DNA from: an uncultured Eubacteriales bacterium
GTDB taxonomy: Bacteria; Bacillota; Clostridia; Lachnospirales; Anaerotignaceae
Direction of reading: 5' to 3'
NCBI GenBank assembly: GCA_959604475.1
Contig: CAUHBX010000030.1
Coordinates: forward strand, 1 to 8,161
DNA: 8,161 nt
Part shown: piece by piece, positions 1-5,798 of the stretch
How the letters are laid out: each line of letters opens with the position of its first letter
Numbering within the stretch: position 1 is the stretch's first letter
Position numbers and translations under genes: made by a program
Notes under the pieces: generated by a model
The model's database searches: none
The model's input: the letters and a program-made list of their open reading frames with translations, nothing else
What the model was told of the DNA's origin: nothing

Positions 1-660
1 GCCCTTTTCATAGCCGAACAGCTCGGCCTCCAAAAGGTTTTCAGGAAGGGCGGCGCAGTTAACGTGTATCATCTCTTTTTTAGAGCGCATGGAGTTGTTG
101 TGTATGTAATTGGCCAGAACATCCTTGCCCACTCCGGATTCTCCGGTAAGCATCACGGTGGAATCCAGGCCGGCTATATTATCTGCGACCTCCAGAAGGT
201 TTTTCATTTTTTTGCTTTCAGCCACAAAGGATTTCGGATATGAAGTCTTTATTGTAGAATGGCCGACTTTGTAAATATCCTTTTTTATATTATTACAGTC
301 GTCCAAAAAGACGTCAATGTCCTTAATATTAGTGACTACATATATTACTTTTCCAAATTCATCAAATATCGGCGTGGATATGGCAAAATAATTTTTTGTC
401 TTTTTGCCCGGCACCGTATATGTCTGCAGCACGGTAGCCTCGCGTTTTTCTTTTATGGCAATGTCAAAACTGCACACAGAAATAATCTTGTTCTCCAGCA
501 GGTCGTGAATATTCATTGACATATATTTCACCTTTGGTATACCTCTCATGTTTGTCATAAATTTATTAACAAACATAAATTTTCCGCTTGGGTCGCATAC
601 ATATACACCTTCGCTTATATTGTCCAGTATCGTTTCAAACATAAGCATGGAACCTATCAT
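1..660 (-). CDS. Sigma-54-dependent transcriptional activator (PAS + AAA+), N-terminal part, cut by window edge
   Basis: This is a bacterial enhancer-binding protein: it binds DNA upstream of a sigma-54 promoter and uses ATP to open the RNA polymerase complex. The 220 visible residues read without a stop to the window edge. Residues about 8-115 look like a PAS sensor domain (start LDNISEGVYVCDPSGKF, later IFDEFGKVIYVVTNIKDI). A linker follows, then the AAA+ domain with Walker A GESGVGKD at 173-180, NCAALPENLLEAELFG at 201-216 and YEKG at the edge, where the sigma-54-contacting GAFTGA loop should begin. The start at 660 is chosen because GGAGGGG lies 8-10 bases upstream, reading leftward. The rest of the AAA+ domain and any C-terminal HTH lie outside the window. 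It is divergent from the acyl-CoA operon, which has a sigma-54 promoter, so it is very likely that operon's activator. The ligand is unknown. Family call firm, target gene inferred. Confidence 0.95.
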   Translation of the reverse strand, partial: MIGSMLMFETILDNISEGVYVCDPSGKFMFVNKFMTNMRGIPKVKYMSMNIHDLLENKIISVCSFDIAIKEKREATVLQTYTVPGKKTKNYFAISTPIFDEFGKVIYVVTNIKDIDVFLDDCNNIKKDIYKVGHSTIKTSYPKSFVAESKKMKNLLEVADNIAGLDSTVMLTGESGVGKDVLANYIHNNSMRSKKEMIHVNCAALPENLLEAELFGYEKG

Positions 661-771
661 CTTTTAACCCCTCCAAAGAAACCATACGCCTTGACAAGAA
701 AAGAAAAAATTACAATTTTTACAAAATGTTTTTGTATATAAACAATCGAATGGTAATTAATCACTAAAAAT

Positions 772-800
772 ATTATAACACAACCAAATTATTGTGTAAA
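772..800 (-). promoter_or_regulatory. Sigma-70/SigA-type promoter of the sigma-54 activator gene
   Basis: Read on the minus strand, TTTACA (795-800) matches the -35 consensus at five of six bases. It is followed by exactly 17 bases and then a perfect TATAAT -10 (772-777). Transcription would start near 765, giving a leader of about 105 bases before the activator's start codon. The -35 overlaps the sequence TGTGTAAA (793-800), which resembles one arm of the presumed activator-binding sites to the right. That would fit autorepression but is an inference. Confidence 0.75.
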
Positions 801-832
801 TGATATTAAAATTGATGCGAAATAGTTCGGCT

Positions 833-865
833 GTGCAAAAAAATACAAAAAAATGACGATTGCAC
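833..865. promoter_or_regulatory. Widely spaced GTGCAA / TTGCAC half-site pair, possible weak activator site
   Basis: GTGCAA (833-838) and TTGCAC (860-865) are exact inverted copies separated by 21 bases. Each matches the arms of the better palindromes at 868-892 and 915-936. The wide spacing makes it uncertain whether this is a dimer site or two isolated half-sites. Confidence 0.4.
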
Positions 866-867
866 TT

Positions 868-892
868 AATTTGCACAGGATATGTGTAAATT
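868..892. promoter_or_regulatory. Inverted repeat AATTTGCACA-N5-TGTGTAAATT, probable upstream activator site
   Basis: The two 10-base arms (868-877 and 883-892) match as inverted copies at nine of ten positions, around the spacer GGATA. The left arm shares TTTGCACA with the perfect palindrome at 915-936. The centre is about 173 bases upstream of the predicted sigma-54 start site, within the usual range for enhancer-type sites of sigma-54 activators. Confidence 0.6.
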
Positions 893-914
893 CAATGCGC
901 GCGAAAAAAAGACG

Positions 915-936
915 AATTTTGCACATGTGCAAAATT
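915..936. promoter_or_regulatory. Perfect 22-bp palindrome with core TTTTGCACATGTGCAAAA, probable main activator-binding site
   Basis: Positions 915-936 equal their own reverse complement over all 22 bases. The core TTGCAC/GTGCAA arms recur nearby. The centre lies about 128 bases upstream of the predicted sigma-54 transcription start, a typical enhancer distance. The TGCAC element also recalls the classical NtrC site (TGCACC-N5-GGTGCA), though that resemblance alone does not identify the protein. The best candidate to bind here is the divergent PAS/AAA+ activator. It is unlikely to be a terminator, because it sits inside the control region of two divergent units and is not downstream of any gene. 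Confidence 0.7.
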
Positions 937-938
937 TT

Positions 939-956
939 ATTTGTTTTAGAACAAAT
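939..956. repeat. Short inverted repeat ATTTGTT-TTAG-AACAAAT
   Basis: Two perfectly complementary 7-base arms (939-945 and 950-956) flank a 4-base loop. It lies three bases right of the 22-bp palindrome but has a different arm sequence, without the TGCAC element. It may be a site for another protein or a chance AT-rich repeat. Confidence 0.4.
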
Positions 957-1027
957 GTCTGGAATTAGCTGCCGATTATTACGTAAATTCTGTATTTTTA
1001 TACAAATTACGCCCGTTAAAATGGTTG

Positions 1028-1043
1028 TGGCACGCATTTTGCT
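1028..1043 (+). promoter_or_regulatory. Sigma-54 (-24/-12) promoter of the acyl-CoA operon
   Basis: TGGCACG (1028-1034), four bases, then TTGCT (1039-1043) match the sigma-54 consensus TGGCACG-N4-TTGCW at every defined position. The invariant GG (1029-1030) and GC (1041-1042) have the required spacing. Transcription should start near 1053, leaving a leader of about 60 bases before the first operon gene. Activator-like palindromes upstream and a divergent sigma-54 activator gene give strong independent support. Transcription should therefore depend strictly on an activator. Confidence 0.92.
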
Positions 1044-1115
1044 TTAAATAGAGTTGTTAGTTATTTATCAAACCAATTTAATTTATAACACAGTTTAGTT
1101 AAAGGAGGACTTATC

Positions 1116-2261
1116 ATGAGGAACAGCTTTCATCTGATTACACCGGAGCAGGAGGATTTGAGACTGACCGTAAGAGAATTTGCCAATAAGGAAATTATAC
1201 CGGCGGCCAAGGACGCGGAGATTGACAGTGTTTTTCCAAAGGAGCTTTTTAAAAAGGCCTATGAAATGGGACTGACAACATTTACCCTTCCGGAGAAGCT
1301 TGGAGGAGCCGGAGGAGATATTTTTACATACGCCCTGCTTAAAGAGGAAATCGCAAGGGGCGACGCCGGCTTCGCCACTACAATAGGCGGCTGCTATATG
1401 TCAACGGTTCCAATCAAAATTGCAGGGACAGAGGAACAGCTGAAAACGGTAGCCGATATCCTTTTAAACGGCGGCTGCGGCTGCTTTGGGCTTACTGAGC
1501 CAAACGCAGGCTCAGACTCGGCTGCTTTAAAAACAAAGTATAAAAAAGAGGGCGAATACTACGTAATAAACGGAAGAAAGGGCTTTATAACCAACGGCGA
1601 AATCGGAGACTATATAGTACTTTTCGCCACCAGCGACCCGTCGCTGAGGCATAAGGGAATATCCTGCTTCCTTGTGGATATGCACAGCGAGGGAGTGTCA
1701 ATAGGCGGGCACGAGGACAAGATGGGCTGCCGCACGTCAGTCACTAATGACGTTGTGTTTGAAGACGTTAAGGTTCCTCTTAAAAACCTTATTGGCGAGG
1801 AAGGCAAGGGAATGAATATCGCTATGACATCCCTTGGATATACAAGGCCCACATCAGGCGCAGGCGCTGTCGGAAACGCCCAGTATGCTTTTGAATGCGC
1901 AGTTGATTACTCCAAAATAAGGACAACCTTTGGAAAGCCAATTTGCAAGAACCAGGGAGTTTCCTTTATGCTGGCCGATATGTATACAAGGCTTGAGGCC
2001 GCAAGAATGATGGTATGGCAGGCATGCAGGTGTGCCGACGCGGGCAAGCCGGATATGAGGCTGGCATCGGCGGCCAAGGTATTCGCTTCCGACTCCGGAC
2101 TTCAGGTTTGCGCCGACGCAGTGCAGATTTTGGGAGGAGTGGGCTACAGCAAAGAGTACCCTGTTGAGAAACGCTTCCGTGACGCAAAGCTGTATCAGAT
2201 TTTTGAGGGGACAAACCAGATACAAAGGATGGTAATTTCAGGCGATATACTTAAGGACTGA
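1116..2261 (+). CDS. Acyl-CoA dehydrogenase (FAD flavoprotein)
   Basis: A 381-residue cytoplasmic flavoenzyme of the acyl-CoA dehydrogenase family, which oxidises acyl-CoA to 2-enoyl-CoA or, in anaerobes, can reduce an enoyl-CoA with electrons from an electron-transfer flavoprotein. The length is normal for the family. Visible are the N-terminal helical domain (about 1-120), the first family signature CFGLTEPNAGSD (123-134), the beta domain to about 225, and the C-terminal helical domain with YSKIRTTFGKPI and the second signature starting QILGGVGYSKEYPVEKRFRD (337-356). E364 in IFEGTNQIQ occupies the usual catalytic-base position of short-chain members. An AAAGGAGG ribosome site precedes the ATG. 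It is the first gene after the sigma-54 promoter. No etfAB pair is in the window, so its electron partner must be encoded elsewhere. CaiA-like and butyryl-CoA-dehydrogenase-like roles cannot be told apart here. Confidence 0.93.
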   Translation: MRNSFHLITPEQEDLRLTVREFANKEIIPAAKDAEIDSVFPKELFKKAYEMGLTTFTLPEKLGGAGGDIFTYALLKEEIARGDAGFATTIGGCYMSTVPIKIAGTEEQLKTVADILLNGGCGCFGLTEPNAGSDSAALKTKYKKEGEYYVINGRKGFITNGEIGDYIVLFATSDPSLRHKGISCFLVDMHSEGVSIGGHEDKMGCRTSVTNDVVFEDVKVPLKNLIGEEGKGMNIAMTSLGYTRPTSGAGAVGNAQYAFECAVDYSKIRTTFGKPICKNQGVSFMLADMYTRLEAARMMVWQACRCADAGKPDMRLASAAKVFASDSGLQVCADAVQILGGVGYSKEYPVEKRFRDAKLYQIFEGTNQIQRMVISGDILKD

Positions 2262-2277
2262 CAATGTGACCAGTGAG

Positions 2278-2282
2278 AGGAG
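2278..2282 (+). promoter_or_regulatory. Ribosome binding site that fixes the crotonase-fold start
   Basis: AGGAG (2278-2282) lies 8 bases before ATG 2291. The frame could also open at GTG 2273, but that codon precedes this ribosome site and has none of its own, so ATG 2291 is preferred. Confidence 0.75.
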
Positions 2283-2290
2283 AGCTTGGT

Positions 2291-3079
2291 ATGGATTATA
2301 AAAATATTTTGTTCGAGGTTAATAACGGGGTTGCATATATTACGCTCAATAACCCGGAAAAAAGAAACCCTATAAATATAGATACCGGCAGGGAGCTTGA
2401 GGACTGCTTTAATGTTTGCGATTACGACGATGACATCAGAATGGTTGTAATTAGGGGTGCCGGAGGAAACTTCAGCGGCGGCGGCGACATAAACGTAATG
2501 AAAAAGAGAATTGACGCCGGGATAAGGGGAACTCGCCCGGTATGCCGTCAGCTTGCCCAGACAAACCTAAGGCTGAGAAATGTTAAAAAGCCTACTCTGG
2601 CCTATATTGAAGGCGCAGTGGCAGGAGCGGGGATAGCCCTTGCCATGGCCTGCGATTTTCAGATAATAGACGAGAAGTCAAAATGCCTGTTTGCCTTTGT
2701 AAATCTTGGATTTGTGCCTGATTCGGGGGCTACATACTTTGTAACAAGGGCAATAGGCACTACCAGGACAACGGAATTATTCATGTCTGGAAGGGTTTTC
2801 ACCGGTAGGGAAGCAGCTGACTGGGGACTTTTTACAGAAGCTGTTTCTGCGGAGGAGCTTGAGGAAAAGGTAAATAAATACATTAAGAAATATTCCAACG
2901 GACCTACGCTGGCTTATGCTAATATTAAGTCAATGATTAATCAGGCTCAGTTTTCAGCATATTCACAGGGCTCACAGTATGAGATTGATTTGCAGGGACA
3001 GTGTGAGATGAGCGACGATTTCAAGGAGGCAGTAAACGCTTTTCTTGAAAAGCGCAGACCTAATTTTAAAGGATGTTAA
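2291..3079 (+). CDS. Enoyl-CoA hydratase/isomerase (crotonase) family protein lacking the usual hydratase glutamates
   Basis: A 262-residue crotonase-fold protein acting on a CoA thioester. The first oxyanion-hole strand is seen at GNFSGGGDI (59-67) and the second at EGAVAGAGIALAMACDF (107-123). The C-terminus ends in the common pattern FLEKRRPNFK. By eye alignment to rat enoyl-CoA hydratase, the two catalytic glutamates (E144, E164) correspond to A116 and F136. The segment GFVPDSGATYFVTR (140-153) resembles PaaG-type isomerases, in which an Asp in the PD-x-G motif is catalytic, here D144. A double-bond isomerase or another crotonase-type reaction is therefore likelier than simple hydration. 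It follows the dehydrogenase by 29 bases and precedes the CoA-transferase by 20, so it belongs to the same operon. Family certain, exact reaction unknown. Confidence 0.9.
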   Translation: MDYKNILFEVNNGVAYITLNNPEKRNPINIDTGRELEDCFNVCDYDDDIRMVVIRGAGGNFSGGGDINVMKKRIDAGIRGTRPVCRQLAQTNLRLRNVKKPTLAYIEGAVAGAGIALAMACDFQIIDEKSKCLFAFVNLGFVPDSGATYFVTRAIGTTRTTELFMSGRVFTGREAADWGLFTEAVSAEELEEKVNKYIKKYSNGPTLAYANIKSMINQAQFSAYSQGSQYEIDLQGQCEMSDDFKEAVNAFLEKRRPNFKGC

Positions 3080-3086
3080 ATGGGAC

Positions 3087-3092
3087 AGGAGG
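3087..3092 (+). promoter_or_regulatory. Ribosome binding site that fixes the CoA-transferase start
   Basis: AGGAGG (3087-3092) is 7 bases before ATG 3100. An in-frame ATG at 3073 would overlap the end of the preceding gene and add nine residues unlike the family's N-terminus, and the AGGAGG lies inside that extension. ATG 3100 is the likely start. Confidence 0.85.
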
Positions 3093-3099
3093 ATTAATC

Positions 3100-4299
3100 A
3101 TGGCAAATGTATTTGAAGGCATAAAGGTTCTGGATTTTACGAGCAATCTTGCCGGCCCGGGTTCAACTGCGCTTCTGGCTGATTTCGGCGCTGAGGTAAT
3201 AAAAGTAGAAAAACCCAAAGTAGGCGACGATATAAGGGGGATAGCCCCCAGGATAGAGGGACAGGCCATATTCGGCATGTGGTCCAACAGGGGCAAGAAA
3301 TCTGTGGTTGTGTCACTGGGAGACGCCGAAGGGCAGGATATACTTAAGGAAATGGTTAAGGACGCGGATATTATGGTTGAGAGCTTTAAGCCGGGGACAA
3401 TGGCAAAGTTTGGACTGGACTATGAAAGCGTGTCAAAAATAAATCCTCAGATTGTCTACTGCTCTATTTCTGCCTGCGGACAGACCGGAGCATATAGGAA
3501 TGAACCGGGATTTGACATTATCGCCCAGGGAATGAGCGGACTTATGGACCTTACGGGACCTGCTGACGGTGAGCCTGTAAAATGCGGAACAACAGTCGGC
3601 GACTATGTTGGTGCGCTAAGCGCTTATGGCGCAATGGTTACAGCACTGTTCCATAAAATGAAAACGGGCGAAGGGCAGTACATAGACATTTCGCTGCTTG
3701 ACGGACTGGTAGCAATCAACTCGTCGGTGGAGGCTGCTGCAAACCTTAACACCCACCCCACACGTACAGGAAACCATTATATCAATATGGCGCCCTACGG
3801 GGTATATAACGGCAAAAACGGGCAAAGCATTATTCTTGCTGCATATAACGGAACAATGTGGCCTAGGCTGTGCAACGCAATAGGAAGGCCGGATATGATA
3901 GATTCCGAAAATTTCAGCACCAACGTGGCAAGGCTTAAAAATATAAAGGAGCTTGTGGAAATTGTTGAGGATTGGCTCAAAGGCTTTGACGATATAGGGG
4001 ACGCTGTTAAGATATTAAAAGACGCCAACGTCGCCTGCTGTAAAATAAAAACTACCGACGAGGTTGTAAACGACCCTGCGCTTATTGAGAGAGGGACTAT
4101 TATTGACGTTGAAACCGCACCGAGCTTTAAGGAGCACAGGACGATAAAAACAAGGGGGCCCTGGATGAAGCTTTCCAAAACACCAGCAGTGCAGAAGCGT
4201 TCCTGCGATTTGGGAGAGCATAACTTTGAAATTTTAGGCAGGTATGGTTTAAGTGAAGAAAAAATTGCAGAGCTTGAAAGCAAATGGTCAAGGAAATAA
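3100..4299 (+). CDS. Class III (CaiB/BaiF/Frc family) CoA-transferase
   Basis: A 399-residue enzyme that moves CoA from an acyl-CoA donor to a free carboxylic acid, forming the CoA thioester of the operon's substrate. The N-terminus FEGIKVLDFTSNLAGPGST (5-23), GAEVIKVEKPKVGDDIRG (30-47), the NRGKKSVVVSL segment (63-73) and ESFKPGTMAKFGLDY (94-108) are family hallmarks. D168 in TTVGDYVGA aligns by position and context with catalytic D169 of formyl-CoA transferase, which forms the acyl anhydride intermediate. The motif KMKTGEGQYIDISLLDG follows. Length is normal for the family. It lies 20 bases after the crotonase-fold gene and 23 bases before the transporter gene, so imported substrate would be activated directly. 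Relatives act on carnitine, oxalate, benzylsuccinate, bile acids and aryl lactates, so the family does not define the substrate. Confidence 0.93.
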   Translation: MANVFEGIKVLDFTSNLAGPGSTALLADFGAEVIKVEKPKVGDDIRGIAPRIEGQAIFGMWSNRGKKSVVVSLGDAEGQDILKEMVKDADIMVESFKPGTMAKFGLDYESVSKINPQIVYCSISACGQTGAYRNEPGFDIIAQGMSGLMDLTGPADGEPVKCGTTVGDYVGALSAYGAMVTALFHKMKTGEGQYIDISLLDGLVAINSSVEAAANLNTHPTRTGNHYINMAPYGVYNGKNGQSIILAAYNGTMWPRLCNAIGRPDMIDSENFSTNVARLKNIKELVEIVEDWLKGFDDIGDAVKILKDANVACCKIKTTDEVVNDPALIERGTIIDVETAPSFKEHRTIKTRGPWMKLSKTPAVQKRSCDLGEHNFEILGRYGLSEEKIAELESKWSRK

Positions 4300-4322
4300 C
4301 ATAAAGGCAAGGAGGGTCGTAT

Positions 4323-5783
4323 ATGTCTGCAGACTCAAAAAGTAAGAAGGATTTAATTAATATATTTATTGCCCTTGCGGTATATATAGTTTTCCAGTTC
4401 CTGCTTCCCTACGGCGAACCGCTGACAAAGGCAGGTATGGGAGTGCTCGGTGTATTCTTTGCGACAATTTATTTATGGACGTTCGTTGGAATAGGCTGGC
4501 CAAGTGTTTTAAGTGTAGCTCTTTTGGCGACTACCCAGGTTGTTTCAGCAGGAGTTATTTTTCAGCAATCATACGGAAACGGTATGGTGCCGTTCCTCAT
4601 TTTCTGCTTTGTTTTCAGCTATGCCATGGGAGAGACCGGGCTATCAAGAAGAATGGCTCTCTGGTTTATTACAAGAAAATTTGTAAAGGGCAAGCCTTGG
4701 CTTATAATGACGGTTTTCTTTTTTTCAATCCTGCTCGTGTCGCTTTTTGTCACAAGCTCGGCAGTAGGAGCAATGTTCCTTGCCATAGCTGAACAGATGT
4801 TTGAAAACACAGGATATAAAGAAGGTGAAAAGCTTCCTGAGGCAACGGTATCGTCTATTGCGTGGCTGGCCCAGGCCGGACAGGGCATGACGCCGATGTC
4901 ACACGCGGTTACCCTCCTTGTTATTGGACTTATCGCAAGTACGCTGGGTGTTGAGGTTTCTGTGCTTAAGTTTATGACAATAGGCATCGCCTTTGGAGCG
5001 GTATTCTTTATACTTTTCATGCTGGTTTTCAGATTTGTTATGAAGCCTGACGTTGAGAGGATGAGAAACCTTGATATTGAATACCTTAAGAGCACAGTGC
5101 CGCCTATGAATAAGAGGGAAAAGGCCGTTACAGTAGCATTTGTGCTTCTTATAGCTACATGGATTTGCCCCGATATACTTAAAGCTATACCGGCAACAAA
5201 CGGACTGGGAACATTTATAGCTGCTATGGGTTCCTATGTGCCTATGGTGCTTGCGGTAGGCCTGTTGGCTGCAATAAAAATCGACAATGTACCGGTTGTA
5301 AATCTTACTGAGGCATCAAAAAAGCTCAATTGGAATTCTGTATATATGATGGCTACGCTTATGCTGCTTGCATTTGTTATCGGCCATGAAAACAGCGGAG
5401 TTACAGCGTTTTTGACACTTAAGGCAGGCTCCGTTATGGGCGGGCTTTCACCGCTTGCCTTTGTGGCAATAGGTATCATTTGGGTGCTTATACAGACAAA
5501 CTTTATGTCTAATACCGTTTCAGGTGTAATGTTTTCCGTTATTGTTCCAATCGGACTGACAATAGCGGGAGTAAACCCTGTGGCGCTTGGCATTTGCATA
5601 GCTGCTGCTGCCAACTTCGGTCTTGCTACGCCGGCAGCGTGCCCGGTTGTGGGAATGGTAGCCGGAACACCATGGGTACGACCCAAATATCTTTTAACAT
5701 ACGGCTGGGCGGTAAGCTTAGTGGCGTTTATATCGCTGTTTTGCGTGGCTTATCCGCTGGCATCATCAATATTCCCAATGTGA
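4323..5783 (+). CDS. DASS/SLC13-type anion (probably carboxylate) transporter
   Basis: A 486-residue inner-membrane protein with roughly 11-14 hydrophobic segments, for example about 11-28, 38-58, 88-104, 127-155, 193-240, 266-284, 296-318, 337-356, 374-392, 396-433 and 459-480. DASS carriers import dicarboxylates, citrate, sulfate or related anions, usually with sodium. The second half contains the family motif SNT at 396-398 (NFMSNTVSG). At the matching place in the first half, where SNT is usual, the sequence reads TSS (144-146, FVTSSAVGAM), so one substrate/sodium site is altered. Motifs such as SSIAWLAQAGQGMTPMSH (177-194) between the halves suggest a subclade away from classical dicarboxylate carriers. 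AAGGAGGG (4309-4316) precedes the ATG by six bases. Being inside a CoA-transferase operon implies that it brings in that operon's acid. Family good, substrate unknown. Confidence 0.85.
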   Translation: MSADSKSKKDLINIFIALAVYIVFQFLLPYGEPLTKAGMGVLGVFFATIYLWTFVGIGWPSVLSVALLATTQVVSAGVIFQQSYGNGMVPFLIFCFVFSYAMGETGLSRRMALWFITRKFVKGKPWLIMTVFFFSILLVSLFVTSSAVGAMFLAIAEQMFENTGYKEGEKLPEATVSSIAWLAQAGQGMTPMSHAVTLLVIGLIASTLGVEVSVLKFMTIGIAFGAVFFILFMLVFRFVMKPDVERMRNLDIEYLKSTVPPMNKREKAVTVAFVLLIATWICPDILKAIPATNGLGTFIAAMGSYVPMVLAVGLLAAIKIDNVPVVNLTEASKKLNWNSVYMMATLMLLAFVIGHENSGVTAFLTLKAGSVMGGLSPLAFVAIGIIWVLIQTNFMSNTVSGVMFSVIVPIGLTIAGVNPVALGICIAAAANFGLATPAACPVVGMVAGTPWVRPKYLLTYGWAVSLVAFISLFCVAYPLASSIFPM

Positions 5784-5798
5784 TACAGGAGAGATAAA

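Larger units (their letters stand above)
661..1115. other. Divergent intergenic control region, AT-rich, no convincing gene
   Basis: The 455 bases between the divergent start codons are much more AT-rich than the flanking genes. From left to right they hold the activator's leader with a small AT-rich inverted repeat (TACAAAA at 720-726 and TTTTGTA at 730-736), the activator's sigma-70-type promoter (772-800), a cluster of TTGCAC/GTGCAA half-sites and palindromes (832-936), another inverted repeat (939-956), an AT-rich spacer with the short palindrome TTACGTAA (979-986), and the sigma-54 promoter (1028-1043). Short open frames here have no ribosome sites and run through these elements, so I do not call them genes. 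Confidence 0.85.

Noticed and set aside
259..519. Plus-strand 86-codon frame
   Set aside because: It lies opposite the well-supported activator gene, whose PAS domain is clear on the minus strand, and has no ribosome site.
915..936. CRP/FNR-type binding site or intrinsic terminator
   Set aside because: The arms read TTGCAC/GTGCAA, not TGTGA-N6-TCACA or TTGAT-N4-ATCAA. No gene ends nearby, so a terminator makes no sense, and the TTGCAC arms recur as a series upstream of a sigma-54 promoter.
789..1047. Two short overlapping open frames in the intergenic region, one on each strand (82 and 64 codons)
   Set aside because: Neither has a ribosome site or a recognisable protein pattern. Both run through the palindromes, and the plus-strand one ends inside the sigma-54 promoter. 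AT-rich regulatory DNA explains them better.
1065..1080. IHF-like site near TATCAA
   Set aside because: It does not fit the consensus 3' half, lies downstream of the promoter instead of between activator sites and promoter, and Clostridia generally rely on HU.
3073..3099. Upstream ATG start for the CoA-transferase (3073)
   Set aside because: It overlaps the stop of the preceding gene and places the AGGAGG ribosome site inside the coding sequence. ATG 3100 has proper spacing and a family-like N-terminus.
3795..4310. Minus-strand 171-codon frame inside the CoA-transferase gene
   Set aside because: The plus-strand CoA-transferase has strong family motifs throughout this stretch. The opposite frame is serine/leucine-rich shadow without a ribosome site or promoter.
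1116..5783. A carnitine (cai) operon
   Set aside because: Gene types resemble caiA, caiD and caiB, but the carrier is DASS-type instead of the betaine-type CaiT, the dehydrogenase keeps a catalytic glutamate (E364) in a butyryl-CoA-type position, and the crotonase-fold protein lacks hydratase residues.
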